Notes: a model not told the origin generated them from the letters alone. A DNA stretch of 64,000 nucleotides from Halomonas maura (GCF_030409305.1 NZ_JAUFPQ010000013.1:1-64000), one strand, 5' to 3'; positions 43,338 to 51,874 are shown, counted from the first letter of the stretch. A program made the numbers and translations.

Positions 43338-43359
43338 CGGCCCCGCCCGGGCGGGGCCG
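43338..43359 (+). terminator. Terminator-like palindrome after the AGCS symporter gene
   Basis: A perfect 22-bp palindrome (CGGCCCCGCCC / GGGCGGGGCCG) begins 41 bp past the stop, followed by TCTTGC and a C/T run. A second smaller CCTGCCGG/CCGGCAGG repeat precedes it (43314-43333). Confidence 0.6.
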
Positions 43360-43402
43360 TCTTGCATCCCCCTTTGACTGCGTTGGTTGAGTGAGCGACC
43401 TC

Positions 43403-43636
43403 ATGACGACACGTACGGAACACGACCTGCTCGGTGACATCACGCTTCCCGGCGAGGCCCGGTACGGCAGCCAGACCCAACGGGCCGTGGACAACTTCAC
43501 GATCACCGGCGTGCCGATCCGCCATTTCCCGGAGCCGGTCCGCGCGCTGGCGATGGTCGACTCGGCCTGCACCCTGCCGCAGACCCGCTGCATCGAGGGC
43601 ATCCAGGCCATCCTGCCCCCCCGCCAGGAGGCCTGA
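43403..43636 (+). pseudogene. Aspartate ammonia-lyase remnant (N-terminus only)
   Basis: This 77-codon frame (also readable from a GTG at 43391) begins TRTEHDLLGDITLPGEARYGSQTQRAVDNFTITGVPI, a clear match to the N-terminus of AspA-type lyases, which are about 470 residues. After ALAMV the similarity stops, and a tail CIEGIQAILPPRQEA follows. The catalytic GSSxMPxKxN loop and the other conserved regions are missing, so it cannot be an active enzyme. An internal deletion joining N- and C-terminal ends is possible. It lies 2 bp before ansA and contributes its ribosome site. Confidence 0.7.
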
Positions 43637-43638
43637 GC

Positions 43639-44646
43639 ATGCCACGCCTGCTGATCCTTCACACCGGCGGCACCATCGGCATGCTGCCCTCTCCCCGCGG
43701 CTACGTGCCGGGAACCGACTTCGCCGAGCGCCTGGCCCGGCAGCTGGCCGGCCAGGCCCTGCCCGACTACCGGCTGGTCGAGCTGGCTCCGCTGATCGAC
43801 AGCGCCGACCTCGCCCCGGCGGACTGGAACCGTATCGTCGCCGCCCTGGCCGAACGCTGGCACGACTACGCTGGCGTCGTGATCCTGCATGGCACCGACA
43901 CCCTGGCCCATACCGCCTCGGCACTGTCGTTCATGCTCGGCGCCCTGGACAAGCCGGTGGTGCTCACCGGCGCCCAGATCCCGCTGGGCGAGCCGCGCAG
44001 CGACGCCCCCACCAACCTGGCCACCGCCCTGCAGGTGGCCGCCGACCCGTCTGGCCCGCCGGAGGTCTGCATCGCCTTCCATGACCGGCTGCTGCGCGGC
44101 AACCGGGCCCGCAAGGTACGCAGCCAGGGACTGGATGCCTTCGACTCGCCCGATGCCCCCTGGCTCGGCGAGGCCGGCATCGACCTGGCCCTGCATGTCC
44201 CGCGGGCGCTGCCCCCCGGCACGCCGGATTTCACGCCGCTGACCTTCGCCGACGGCGCGGTGGCCATGCTGCCGGTGCATCCCGGCCTGTCGCCGGCGCT
44301 GCTGGACGCGGTGCTGGCGGCGCCGGCGCTCCGGGGCCTGGTGTTGGCCACCTATGGCGTCGGCAACCCGCCCGGCCTGGCGGGCGCGCTCGTCGAGCGG
44401 CTCGGCCGGGCCCGCCAGGCCGGGGTGGTCGTCGTCAACGTCACCCAGTGCCACCAGGGGCGGGTGCACCAGGGCGCCTACGCCAGCGGGGCGGCGCTCA
44501 ATGATGCCGGGGTGGTCGCCGGCCAGGACCTCACGCCGGAGGCGGCGATCACCAAGCTGCAGGTGCTGATCGCCCGTGGCCTGGCCGGCGAGGCCCTCGC
44601 CTCGGCGATGGCGACGCCGCGGTGCGGCGAGATGACGGCGGCCTGA
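43639..44646 (+). CDS. ansA: Type I (cytosolic) L-asparaginase
   Basis: This 335-residue enzyme hydrolyses asparagine to aspartate and ammonia. The two catalytic Thr regions are intact: ILHTGGTIGM at the N-terminus and VILHGTDTLAHTASALSFML at about 80-100. There is no signal peptide, which fits the cytosolic AnsA class. AGGAGG 7 nt upstream lies inside the aspartase remnant, so translation of the two may be coupled. Confidence 0.9.
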   Translation: MPRLLILHTGGTIGMLPSPRGYVPGTDFAERLARQLAGQALPDYRLVELAPLIDSADLAPADWNRIVAALAERWHDYAGVVILHGTDTLAHTASALSFMLGALDKPVVLTGAQIPLGEPRSDAPTNLATALQVAADPSGPPEVCIAFHDRLLRGNRARKVRSQGLDAFDSPDAPWLGEAGIDLALHVPRALPPGTPDFTPLTFADGAVAMLPVHPGLSPALLDAVLAAPALRGLVLATYGVGNPPGLAGALVERLGRARQAGVVVVNVTQCHQGRVHQGAYASGAALNDAGVVAGQDLTPEAAITKLQVLIARGLAGEALASAMATPRCGEMTAA

Positions 44647-44734
44647 CACCGCCCGGCACATCGCGGCGCTCGGGCAGACGACACCGCAGGACTTGTCCTA
44701 GAGTGGGAGTGACGTCTTCAATCGGGAGAGCGAG

Positions 44735-45319
44735 ATGAAGGGGCGAATACCAGGCACGGCATCGGTCTTGATGTTGGCCACACTGCTGCTGGCGGCGCCC
44801 GTCACCCTGCAGGCGGCCTCGCAGACGGCGACGGATGACGCGGTGGCGGGCCAGGAGGCCGACGAGGCCACCAAGGACCTGGACAGCGTGCCCGAGCCGG
44901 TCGAGCAGGCGCGCCTCGAGACGCGGCAGCAGGACGACTACGGTCCCTACCTCACCGACCGCGAGGGCATGAGCCTGTACCTGTTCGCGATGGAGGAGCC
45001 GGGGGGTGGCAGCCACTGCGCGCAGTCCTGCGCCATCGCCTGGCCGCCCTATGCCACCCGCCAGGCGCCCCAGGCCGGCGAGGGGGTCGATGCCGACAAG
45101 CTCGCCACCCTCGAGCGCGAGGACGGCACCCGCCAGGTGACCTACGCCGGCTGGCCGCTCTACTACTTCAGCGGCGACAAGGAGGCCGGCGACGCCCTCG
45201 GCCAGGGCGTGCACCACCTCGGGGCGGCCTGGTACCTGGTGTCGCCCGACGGCGAGCGGATCGAGCGGGGCCAGCGCCAGTCGTCCCCCGACTCGCCGGA
45301 AGGGAGCCCCGGCGACTAG
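44735..45319 (+). CDS. Secreted COG4315-type repeat protein
   Basis: This 194-residue exported protein has a signal peptide (about residues 1-27, ending LQA-A). The mature part has an acidic linker (28-65) and two copies of the COG4315 motif, Y-x-[FWY]-x-x-D-like: MSLYLFAMEEPGG..SHCAQSCAIAWPP and WPLYYFSGDKEAGDALGQG. The repeat family is found in periplasmic or lipoprotein form with unknown role. Here no lipobox Cys is seen. It ends 4 bp into the convergent DUF4235 gene. Confidence 0.75.
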   Translation: MKGRIPGTASVLMLATLLLAAPVTLQAASQTATDDAVAGQEADEATKDLDSVPEPVEQARLETRQQDDYGPYLTDREGMSLYLFAMEEPGGGSHCAQSCAIAWPPYATRQAPQAGEGVDADKLATLEREDGTRQVTYAGWPLYYFSGDKEAGDALGQGVHHLGAAWYLVSPDGERIERGQRQSSPDSPEGSPGD

Positions 45320-45603
45320 TCGCCCAGGTGGTCCAGGGCGCGCCGAGGACGGCGGCGCTCGCCGCGGCGGCGCGCCTCATCGCCCAGGCGGTGGCCGACC
45401 ACCCTGGCCACCCCGACCAGGGCGCCGCTCGCCATGCCCCAGATCAGGGCCTCCCGCCACCGGGTATCGCGGCGTCCCGGGTTCTCCGGCGGGGCGGCCC
45501 CGGCCGTCTTGCGGTAGGCCTCCCGGGCGGTGTGCCGGGTCAACAGCCCGGCGCCGATGACGGCCGTATAGCCGACCACCGACCAGAGCATTTTCCGTTT
45601 CAT
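45316..45603 (-). CDS. DUF4235-family membrane protein
   Basis: This 95-residue small membrane protein has two hydrophobic helices (about 7-24 and 52-68), the KTAGAAPPENP loop and WREALIWGMASGALVGVARVVGHRLGD, the DUF4235 pattern. The C-terminus is very basic. Function is unknown. It is convergent with, and overlaps by 4 bp, the secreted COG4315 gene. Confidence 0.75.
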   Translation of the reverse strand: MKRKMLWSVVGYTAVIGAGLLTRHTAREAYRKTAGAAPPENPGRRDTRWREALIWGMASGALVGVARVVGHRLGDEARRRGERRRPRRALDHLGD

Positions 45604-45716
45604 GGCTTGACGGCCTCCGGTTGTACGCTGTGGACTGGCGGATCAGTGCCGCCCCTCCCTGAATATCATGGCAGGGCGCCGCCATCATCGCCCAGCGCCC
45701 CTCAGCAGGAGCCGAC

Positions 45717-45803
45717 ATGCCCGATATCCCCAGCGCCCGGCCGGCACGTGCGGGGCGACTCGCGCCCCGCCCCTTCCGCTCGACGGGGGCTTGCCCTTGC
45801 TGA
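45717..45803 (+). CDS. 28-codon upstream reading frame overlapping the exchanger start
   Basis: An ATG at 45717 has an excellent ribosome site (AGGAG, 5-nt spacing) and opens a 28-codon basic, proline-rich frame. Its TGA (45801) overlaps the start of the next gene, whose only sensible starts are TTG codons. It may be a leader peptide used for translational coupling. A sequencing or real frameshift that originally joined the two is the alternative. Confidence 0.5.
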   Translation: MPDIPSARPARAGRLAPRPFRSTGACPC

Positions 45804-46828
45804 CGGACCTCGCCCTCGGCACCGCCGCCGCGCTGTTTGTCGGTTGCACCCTGGTGATCGGCGTGGCGGGCACCCGGCTGGCCCATATCGTCGACGACCT
45901 GGCCGACCGCACCGGGCTCGGCGAGGCCATCGCCGGCGCCGTGCTGCTGGGCATGGCCACCTCGCTGTCGGGGCTGGTGCTGTCGGTGTCCGCGGCGCTG
46001 GCCGACCGCCCGACCCTGGCCATGAGCAATGCCCTGGGCGGCATCGCCGTGCAGACCCTGTTCCTGACCATCGCCGACCTGGTCCATCGGCGGGCCAACC
46101 TGGAACATGCCGCCGCCTCCGTCGGCAACCTGATGCAGGGAGGGCTGCTGCTGTGCCTGCTGTCGCTGGTGCTGGTGGGTCGCTTCGCTCCCGAGTGGAC
46201 CCTGTGGCAGGTTCATCCGGTGACCCCGCTACTGTTGCTGATCTACCTGTTCGGGCTGCGCCTCGCGGATCGCACCAAGGAAAGGCCCATGTGGCGCCCG
46301 GCCCAGACCCGCGAGACACAGCCCGACATCCCCGACGAGCAGGCCATGAACCGCTCGGCCCCGGGCCTGTGGCTGAGCTTCCTGGGCCTGGCCATGGCGC
46401 TGGGGGCGAGCGGCTGGCTGCTCGAGCGCGCCGCCTCGGTGATCGCCGCCGAGACCGGCCTCGGCCAGTCGGTGGTGGGCGCGCTGATGACCGCGGTGGT
46501 GACCTCGCTGCCGGAGCTGGTCACCTCGGTGGCGGCGGTGCGACGGGGCGCCCTGACCCTGGCCGTGGCCGGCATCATCGGTGGCAACGCCTTCGACACC
46601 CTCTTCGTGGCCGCCTCGGACGTCGCCTATCGGGGCGGGTCGATCTATCACGCCATCCCCGACCCGGTGGCGCTGTGGGTCGCGCTGTCGCTGCTGATGA
46701 CCGCCATCCTGATGGTCGGGATGATCCACCGCGAGCGCCTGGGGCCGGGCCGCATCGGCTTCGAGAGCCTGGCCATCGCCGGCTGCTACCTGGCCGGCGT
46801 GCTGTCCCTGCTGTTCACTTCCGGCTGA
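45797..46828 (+). CDS. Calcium/sodium antiporter family protein
   Basis: This protein of about 343 residues has two homologous halves of five helices each, the CaCA pattern. The first alpha-repeat is ....AGAVLLGMATSLSGLVLSVSAAL and the second VVGALMTAVVTSLPELVTSVAAV...GIIGGNAFDTLF, where the acidic Glu of SLPEL is intact but the first repeat has SLSGL instead. It exports Ca2+ (or another cation) for Na+ or H+. The start must be TTG (45797, or 45791), with GGGGG 7 nt upstream. Confidence 0.75.
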   Translation: MLTDLALGTAAALFVGCTLVIGVAGTRLAHIVDDLADRTGLGEAIAGAVLLGMATSLSGLVLSVSAALADRPTLAMSNALGGIAVQTLFLTIADLVHRRANLEHAAASVGNLMQGGLLLCLLSLVLVGRFAPEWTLWQVHPVTPLLLLIYLFGLRLADRTKERPMWRPAQTRETQPDIPDEQAMNRSAPGLWLSFLGLAMALGASGWLLERAASVIAAETGLGQSVVGALMTAVVTSLPELVTSVAAVRRGALTLAVAGIIGGNAFDTLFVAASDVAYRGGSIYHAIPDPVALWVALSLLMTAILMVGMIHRERLGPGRIGFESLAIAGCYLAGVLSLLFTSG

Positions 46829-46971
46829 ATCCGTCGCCCACAGGAGACGGGGCTTGCAACTTTGAAAACAGTGTTCACAAAATAGGGAAACTGGGCTTTA
46901 ATGAATGATGAGCGCTGCCGATATGACACAATAGCGTGCATAACTTCCTGACATACCTGCGAGGTCTGATG

Positions 46972-47658
46972 ATGGCACGCCCTCTCTGCCTGCTCTTCGA
47001 TTGCGACGGCACCCTGGTCGACAGTGAACCCCTGCTGGCCGACGAGATGGAGACGAGCCTCACCGCCGTGGGCCTGCCCTTCCAGGCCAGCGATTACATC
47101 GGAGAGTTCCGCGGCGCCCGCTTCCGCCATATCGTCGCCGAGCTGGAACGCCGCCACGGCACGGTGGATCCCCTGCGGCTCGAGGTCCTGGAGCGCGACA
47201 TGCGCGCCAACCTCAACCGGCGCCTGGCGACCGACCTCAAGCCCATCACCGGCGCCACCGAGGCCCTGGCCAGCCTCACCGGCCACCCCATGGGCGTGGT
47301 CTCCAACGGCCCGGTGAACAAGATCCGCACCTCCCTGATGGCGACCCGGCTGGAAGCCGTCTTCGGCGACCACCTGTTCAGCGCCTACGAGGCCCAGTGC
47401 TGGAAACCCGACCCCCGCCTGTTCCGCCATGCCGCCGCGATGATGGGCTATGCCCCCGAGGACTGCGTGGCCATCGACGACGCCCTCGTCGGGGTCAAGG
47501 CCGCCCTGGCCGCCGGCATGACGGTGATCCACCTCAACCGCTTCCCCGACGCCGAGGAAACCCCCGAAGGCGCCCTGACCATCACCAGCATGTTCCAGCT
47601 GCCCAGGGTGATCGGCCAACTGGAGAGCACTCGCCACCTGGCGGCTTCCCAGGCCTGA
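46972..47658 (+). CDS. HAD phosphatase, YieH-like (6-phosphogluconate phosphatase)
   Basis: This 228-residue HAD-superfamily hydrolase has motif I LLFDCDGTLVDS (nucleophile DxD), motif II VVSNGP, motif III K in KPDP, and motif IV IDDALVGV. The combination VVSNGPVNKI, SAYEAQCWKPDP and EDCVAIDD resembles E. coli YieH, a 6-phosphogluconate phosphatase. The start at 46972 is preferred over 46969 because GAGGT lies 6 nt upstream. A paralogue (51191) sits on the other side of the ketogluconate cluster. Confidence 0.8.
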   Translation: MARPLCLLFDCDGTLVDSEPLLADEMETSLTAVGLPFQASDYIGEFRGARFRHIVAELERRHGTVDPLRLEVLERDMRANLNRRLATDLKPITGATEALASLTGHPMGVVSNGPVNKIRTSLMATRLEAVFGDHLFSAYEAQCWKPDPRLFRHAAAMMGYAPEDCVAIDDALVGVKAALAAGMTVIHLNRFPDAEETPEGALTITSMFQLPRVIGQLESTRHLAASQA

Positions 47659-47824
47659 TGGCCACCGCTTCTGGCCCACTACCGACGATCCGGCTCTCAG
47701 GCGCCAAGGCGCCGTCGGGGAGCGCCCGAGCCATGTCGGCGCCCGCGAGTCGGGGCCCGCTGAGCCCCCCCCGACCTTTGTCTAGCCCCGACGGCTTGCC
47801 GACCGACACTCTCCGCGCCTACGA

Positions 47825-47838
47825 TGGTAACGTTCCCA
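47825..47838. promoter_or_regulatory. LacI-family operator 1 (regulator's own promoter)
   Basis: TGGTAACGTTCCCA is nearly symmetric (TGGNAACGTTNCCA) with the central CG of LacI-family sites. It follows a plausible promoter, TTGCCG (47796-47801), an 18-bp spacer and TACGAT (47820-47825), so binding would block initiation. An identical copy is at 48941. Confidence 0.8.
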
Positions 47839-47856
47839 TTTCAGACCGCACCGCCG

Positions 47857-48879
47857 ATGCCCGAGAACGCCCAACGCGCCACCCTCCTGGAAGTCGCCCG
47901 TGACGCTGGCGTCTCCAAGACCAGCGTCTCCCGCTATTTCGGCGGCGAACGGGAACGCCTGTCGCGAGACATGCAGCGACGCATCGCGGCCAGCGCCACG
48001 CGCCTGGGCTATCGCCCGAACCAGATGGCCCGAGGGCTCAAGGGCGGCCGCTCGCGCCTGATCGGCATGCTGGTGGCGGACATCCGCAACCCCTTCTCGA
48101 TTGCGGTGATGCACGGGATGGAACAGGCCTGTCGGGAGCAGGGCCTCTCGCTGATGGTCTGCAACACCGACAATGATCCGGCCCTGGAACGCGAGCACCT
48201 GGCCCTGCTCGCCGGTTACCAGGTGGAGGGGCTGGTCATCAACGCCGCCGGCCGGCCCAGCCGGGAGCTCGAGGCCCTGGCCGCCCAGGGCACTCCGCTG
48301 GTGCTGCTCGACCGCGCGCTGGGCGACGTCGATGCCGACGTGGTAGGGCTCGACAACGCCCGCGCCATCGATACCGCCCTCGACCACCTGCAGACCCAGG
48401 GCTATGGCGAACTGCTCTACGTCAGCGAACCGCCGGCCGAGGCCAGCTCGCGCCAGGCCCGCCTGGCGCGCTTCCGCGAGCAGCTCGCCGCCCGCGGCCT
48501 GGGCGGCGAAGCGTGCTGCCTGGCGCTCGATGACAATGCCCCGGCGCTCAGGCGCGCCATCGCCGAATTCCTGGACGCCCCGGCAGGAGCTCCCCGGGCG
48601 CTGCTGTGCGCCAACGGCAACGTCACCCTGGCGGTGACCCGGGCGCTGCAGGCCCTCGACGTCACCCTGGGCGAGACCGGCCTGATGGGCATCGACGAGC
48701 TCGACTGGTGCAACCTGGTCGCCCCCGGTATCACCACCCTCGCCCAGCCCACCGAGGACATCGGCCGGACGGCGGTGGACAGCCTGCTGCAGCGCCGGAG
48801 GGAGCGCGAACGGCCGGCGCCGCCGCGGCACATTCACTACCCGGCCGAGCTCATCGCCCGCGGCTCGACCCGTCGCTGA
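47857..48879 (+). CDS. ptxS: LacI-family regulator of the ketogluconate genes (PtxS-like)
   Basis: This 340-residue LacI regulator has an N-terminal HTH (about 8-28, TLLEVARDAGVSKTSVSRYF), a hinge with GRSRLIGMLVADIRNPF, and a periplasmic-binding-like sensor domain (about 65-330). A start at 47824 would place the operator inside the coding region, so 47857 is chosen. Sequence and neighbours (kinase and 2-hydroxyacid dehydrogenase) suggest PtxS, the 2-ketogluconate-responsive repressor. It should bind the 14-bp palindromes at 47825 and 48941. Confidence 0.8.
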   Translation: MPENAQRATLLEVARDAGVSKTSVSRYFGGERERLSRDMQRRIAASATRLGYRPNQMARGLKGGRSRLIGMLVADIRNPFSIAVMHGMEQACREQGLSLMVCNTDNDPALEREHLALLAGYQVEGLVINAAGRPSRELEALAAQGTPLVLLDRALGDVDADVVGLDNARAIDTALDHLQTQGYGELLYVSEPPAEASSRQARLARFREQLAARGLGGEACCLALDDNAPALRRAIAEFLDAPAGAPRALLCANGNVTLAVTRALQALDVTLGETGLMGIDELDWCNLVAPGITTLAQPTEDIGRTAVDSLLQRRRERERPAPPRHIHYPAELIARGSTRR

Positions 48880-48940
48880 TTCCTCACCCCTCAAGGAGCT
48901 ACCGTGACCGATGCCTCGCCCAGCCCCTCTCGCCCTGCGA

Positions 48941-48954
48941 TGGTAACGTTCCCA
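48941..48954. promoter_or_regulatory. LacI-family operator 2 (kinase promoter)
   Basis: This is an exact second copy of TGGTAACGTTCCCA in the same orientation, 176 bp before the sugar kinase start and preceded by TGCGAT in the place of the -10 of operator 1. It marks the promoter of the kinase-dehydrogenase genes. A 27-codon GTG frame with its own ribosome site spans it (48903-48986). Confidence 0.8.
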
Positions 48955-49129
48955 GACAACCTGCCACCGACGCCCGGCGCGCGCTGATGGGGCGATTCCC
49001 GTCCGGGGCACCGCGGGCCATCGCGTCCCCGCTGCTGGCCCCCGACCCGGCCGCCTTCCCCCGCGAGCAGCTCAAGCGACCGCGCACGCGCTACCCCTCA
49101 CACACGCTGAACCGAACGGAGACGCCACC

Positions 49130-50113
49130 ATGCCTGCCTCCACGCCCTCTCCCGAGATCCTCGCCTTCGGCGAGGCCATGACCCTGTTTGTCGCCGAGGC
49201 CTCCGGCGACCTGGCCGCTGCCGAGCGCTTCCAGCGCCGCATCGCCGGCGCCGACACCAACGTGGCCATCGGCCTGGCCCGCCTGGGCTTTTGCGTCGGC
49301 TGGCTGAGCCGGGTCGGCGACGACGGCTTCGGCCGCTACCTCCGCGTTGCCCTTGAGGCCGAGGGCCTGGACTGTCGCCACCTGGTCAGCGATCCGTCCG
49401 CCTCCACCGGCCTGGTGTTCAAGGAGCGCGCCGAGGGCGGGGCCGACCCCCACGTCGAGTACTTCCGCCGCGGCAGCGCCGCCAGCCGCCTGTCGCCGGA
49501 CGACGCCGCCACGGTGGACTTCGCCGCGGCGCGTCACCTGCACGCCACCGGCATCCCGCCGGCGGTCTCGGCGAGCTGCCGCGAGCTGTCCTGGCACATG
49601 CTCGACCAGGCCCGCCGCGCCGGCGCCAGCATCTCCTTCGACCCCAACCTGCGCCCCGGCCTGTGGGCCAGCGAGGCCGAGATGTGCGACACCCTCAACG
49701 CCATGGCCGGTTGCGCCGACTGGGTGCTGCCGGGGCTCGCCGAGGGGCGCCGCCTGACCGGCCTGGAGACGCCCCATGACATCGCCGGCTTCTACCTCGA
49801 CCACGGCGCCAAGGCGGTGATCATCAAGCTGGGACCGGAGGGCAGCTACTACCGCGGCGGCCTCGACGGCCAGCCAACGAGCTTCACCGTGCCCGGCATC
49901 GCGGTGCGCGAGGTCGTCGACACCGTGGGTGCCGGCGACGGCTTCGCGGTCGGCGTGGTCAGCGCCCTGCTCGACGGCCGCTCGCCGCGCGAGGCGCTCC
50001 ACCGCGGCAACCTGATCGGCGCCCTGGCCGTGCAGGTGCTCGGCGACATGGAGGGCCTGCCCAGCCGTGCGCGCCTCGACGAGCTCGAAGCCGCTCTCCC
50101 CGCACCGGATTGA
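49130..50113 (+). CDS. kguK: PfkB-family sugar kinase (probable 2-ketogluconate kinase)
   Basis: This 327-residue PfkB/ribokinase-type kinase has the N-terminal signature region FGEAMTLFVAE...GADTNVAIGLARLG and the C-terminal ATP/anion-hole motif VVDTVGAGDGFAVGVVSALL with the catalytic Asp. It resembles KdgK and KguK; the adjacent KguD-like dehydrogenase and PtxS-like repressor favour 2-ketogluconate. GGAG lies 8 nt upstream of the ATG. The next gene begins 9 bp after its stop. Confidence 0.82.
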   Translation: MPASTPSPEILAFGEAMTLFVAEASGDLAAAERFQRRIAGADTNVAIGLARLGFCVGWLSRVGDDGFGRYLRVALEAEGLDCRHLVSDPSASTGLVFKERAEGGADPHVEYFRRGSAASRLSPDDAATVDFAAARHLHATGIPPAVSASCRELSWHMLDQARRAGASISFDPNLRPGLWASEAEMCDTLNAMAGCADWVLPGLAEGRRLTGLETPHDIAGFYLDHGAKAVIIKLGPEGSYYRGGLDGQPTSFTVPGIAVREVVDTVGAGDGFAVGVVSALLDGRSPREALHRGNLIGALAVQVLGDMEGLPSRARLDELEAALPAPD

Positions 50114-50122
50114 GGAGCTCCC

Positions 50123-51109
50123 ATGACCAAGCGCATCGTCGTCTATCGTCGCCTCCACGACGATCAGCTCGCGCAGCTGCAGCGCGATTTCCATGTCGAC
50201 GTCTTCGAGCATCTCGAGGATCTCGACGACCCGGCCTTTCGCGCCGCCCTGCGCGAGGCCCATGGCCTGGTCGGTGCCAGCCGGCGCATCACCCCCGAAC
50301 TGCTCGACGCGGCGCCCCGCCTGGAGGCCATCGCCAGCGTCTCGGTGGGCGTCGACCACTATCCGGTGGACGAGCTGACCCGGCGTGGCATCCTGCTGTG
50401 CAACACCCCGGACGTGCTCACCGAGACCACCGCCGACACCGCTTTCCTGCTGATCATGAGCGCCGCGCGCCGCGCCGTGGAACTCGCCGACTTCGTCACG
50501 CGAGGGGACTGGCGCGCGAGCATCGGCGAGGCGCAGTTCGGCAGCGACGTCCACGGCAAGACGCTGGGCATGGTCGGCATGGGCCGCATCGGCGCCGCCA
50601 TCGCGCGGCGCGGCGCGCTGGGCTTCGGCATGCACGTGCGCTACTCGAACGCCTCGCCCAAGCCGGCGCTCGATGAGGAGCTGGGGGCGCGGCGCTGCAC
50701 GCTCGATGCACTGCTCGGCGAGGCCGACTTCGTCTGCGTCACGGTGCCGCTCAGTGCCCAGACCGAGCGGCTGATCGGCGCGCGCGAGTTCGGCCTGATG
50801 CGCCCCTCGAGCATCTTCGTCAACGTCTCCCGGGGCAGGGTGGTCGACGAGGCCGCGCTGATCGAGGCCCTGGAGCAGGGCCGGATCCACGCCGCCGGCC
50901 TCGACGTCTTCGCGCAGGAGCCGCTGCCGGCGGACTCGCCGCTGCCGCACATGGCCAATGTCGTGGCCCTGCCGCATATCGGCTCGGCGACGCACGAGAC
51001 TCGCACCGCCATGGCCCAGCGCGCGGTGGACAACATCCACTTGGCACTCCGCGGCGAGCGGCCGATCAGCCTGGTCAACGAGCAGGCATGGGCCGAGCGC
51101 CGTGCATGA
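50123..51109 (+). CDS. kguD: D-2-hydroxyacid dehydrogenase (probable 2-keto-6-phosphogluconate reductase)
   Basis: This 328-residue enzyme has the NAD(P) motif GMVGMGRIGAAIARR, followed by a basic/aromatic stretch fitting NADPH, and the catalytic triad: Arg in NVSRGRVVDE, Glu in FAQEPLP and His in LPHIGSAT. It resembles GhrB/KguD, which reduce 2-ketogluconate or its 6-phosphate. With the kinase it would turn 2-ketogluconate into 6-phosphogluconate. AGGAG 6 nt upstream of the ATG. Confidence 0.82.
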   Translation: MTKRIVVYRRLHDDQLAQLQRDFHVDVFEHLEDLDDPAFRAALREAHGLVGASRRITPELLDAAPRLEAIASVSVGVDHYPVDELTRRGILLCNTPDVLTETTADTAFLLIMSAARRAVELADFVTRGDWRASIGEAQFGSDVHGKTLGMVGMGRIGAAIARRGALGFGMHVRYSNASPKPALDEELGARRCTLDALLGEADFVCVTVPLSAQTERLIGAREFGLMRPSSIFVNVSRGRVVDEAALIEALEQGRIHAAGLDVFAQEPLPADSPLPHMANVVALPHIGSATHETRTAMAQRAVDNIHLALRGERPISLVNEQAWAERRA

Positions 51110-51190
51110 CCCTGGTCATTATCGATCCCTGATAGAGTGGACGCCGGCACGTCGCTCGACCGCCCACGCCCCTGCCCACGCGAGGTCCGC

Positions 51191-51874
51191 ATGACATCTT
51201 CCCTCTGCCTGCTCTTCGACTCCGACGGCACCCTGGTCGACAGCGAGATCCTGCTCGCCCAGGTGATGGCGGAGACGCTGCCGCGCTATGGCCTGCCGTT
51301 CACCGCCCGCCAGTACATGGAGGAGTTCCGCGGCGTGCGCTTCCTGGCCATCGTCCGTCGGCTGGAGACGCGCCACGGCGCCCTCGACGAGGCCCGCGGC
51401 CAGGCCATGGAAGATGCCATGCGCGCGCGCATGGAGGAACGCATGCGCGAGGAGCTCGAGGCGATCGACGGCATGCCGGCGGCCCTCGAGGCCCTGGCCG
51501 CCTACCCCCGGGCGGTGGTCTCCAACGGCCCCGAGCGCAAGATCCGCTGCGCCATGGACAGCACCGGCCTGGCCCACCACTTCGGCGAGCGGCTGTTCAG
51601 CGCCTACACCCTGGGCGTGTGGAAGCCCGACCCGGCGCTCTATCTCAAGGCCGCCGAGGCGATGGGCTATCCGCCCGAGCGCTGCGTGGTGATCGACGAC
51701 GCCGCCGTGGGCGTGGCCGCCGGCCTCGCCGCCGGCATGCAGGTGGTGCACCTCAACCACTTCCCCGACGAGGAGACCACCCCCGAGGGCGCCATCGCCA
51801 TCCGCCACGCCGGCGAACTGCCGGCGGTGATCGCCGACCTGGCCGCGTCCCTGGCGACCGCCGACGCGACCTGA
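51191..51874 (+). CDS. HAD phosphatase, YieH-like (second paralogue)
   Basis: This 227-residue HAD hydrolase has nucleophile LLFDSDGTLVDS, VVSNGPERKI, SAYTLGVWKPDP and VVIDDAAVGV. It is a close paralogue of the protein encoded at 46972, with the same YieH pattern. Together they bracket the LacI-kinase-dehydrogenase genes, whose expected product (6-phosphogluconate) is the YieH substrate. The start at 51191 has CGAGGT 6 nt upstream. Confidence 0.8.
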   Translation: MTSSLCLLFDSDGTLVDSEILLAQVMAETLPRYGLPFTARQYMEEFRGVRFLAIVRRLETRHGALDEARGQAMEDAMRARMEERMREELEAIDGMPAALEALAAYPRAVVSNGPERKIRCAMDSTGLAHHFGERLFSAYTLGVWKPDPALYLKAAEAMGYPPERCVVIDDAAVGVAAGLAAGMQVVHLNHFPDEETTPEGAIAIRHAGELPAVIADLAASLATADAT

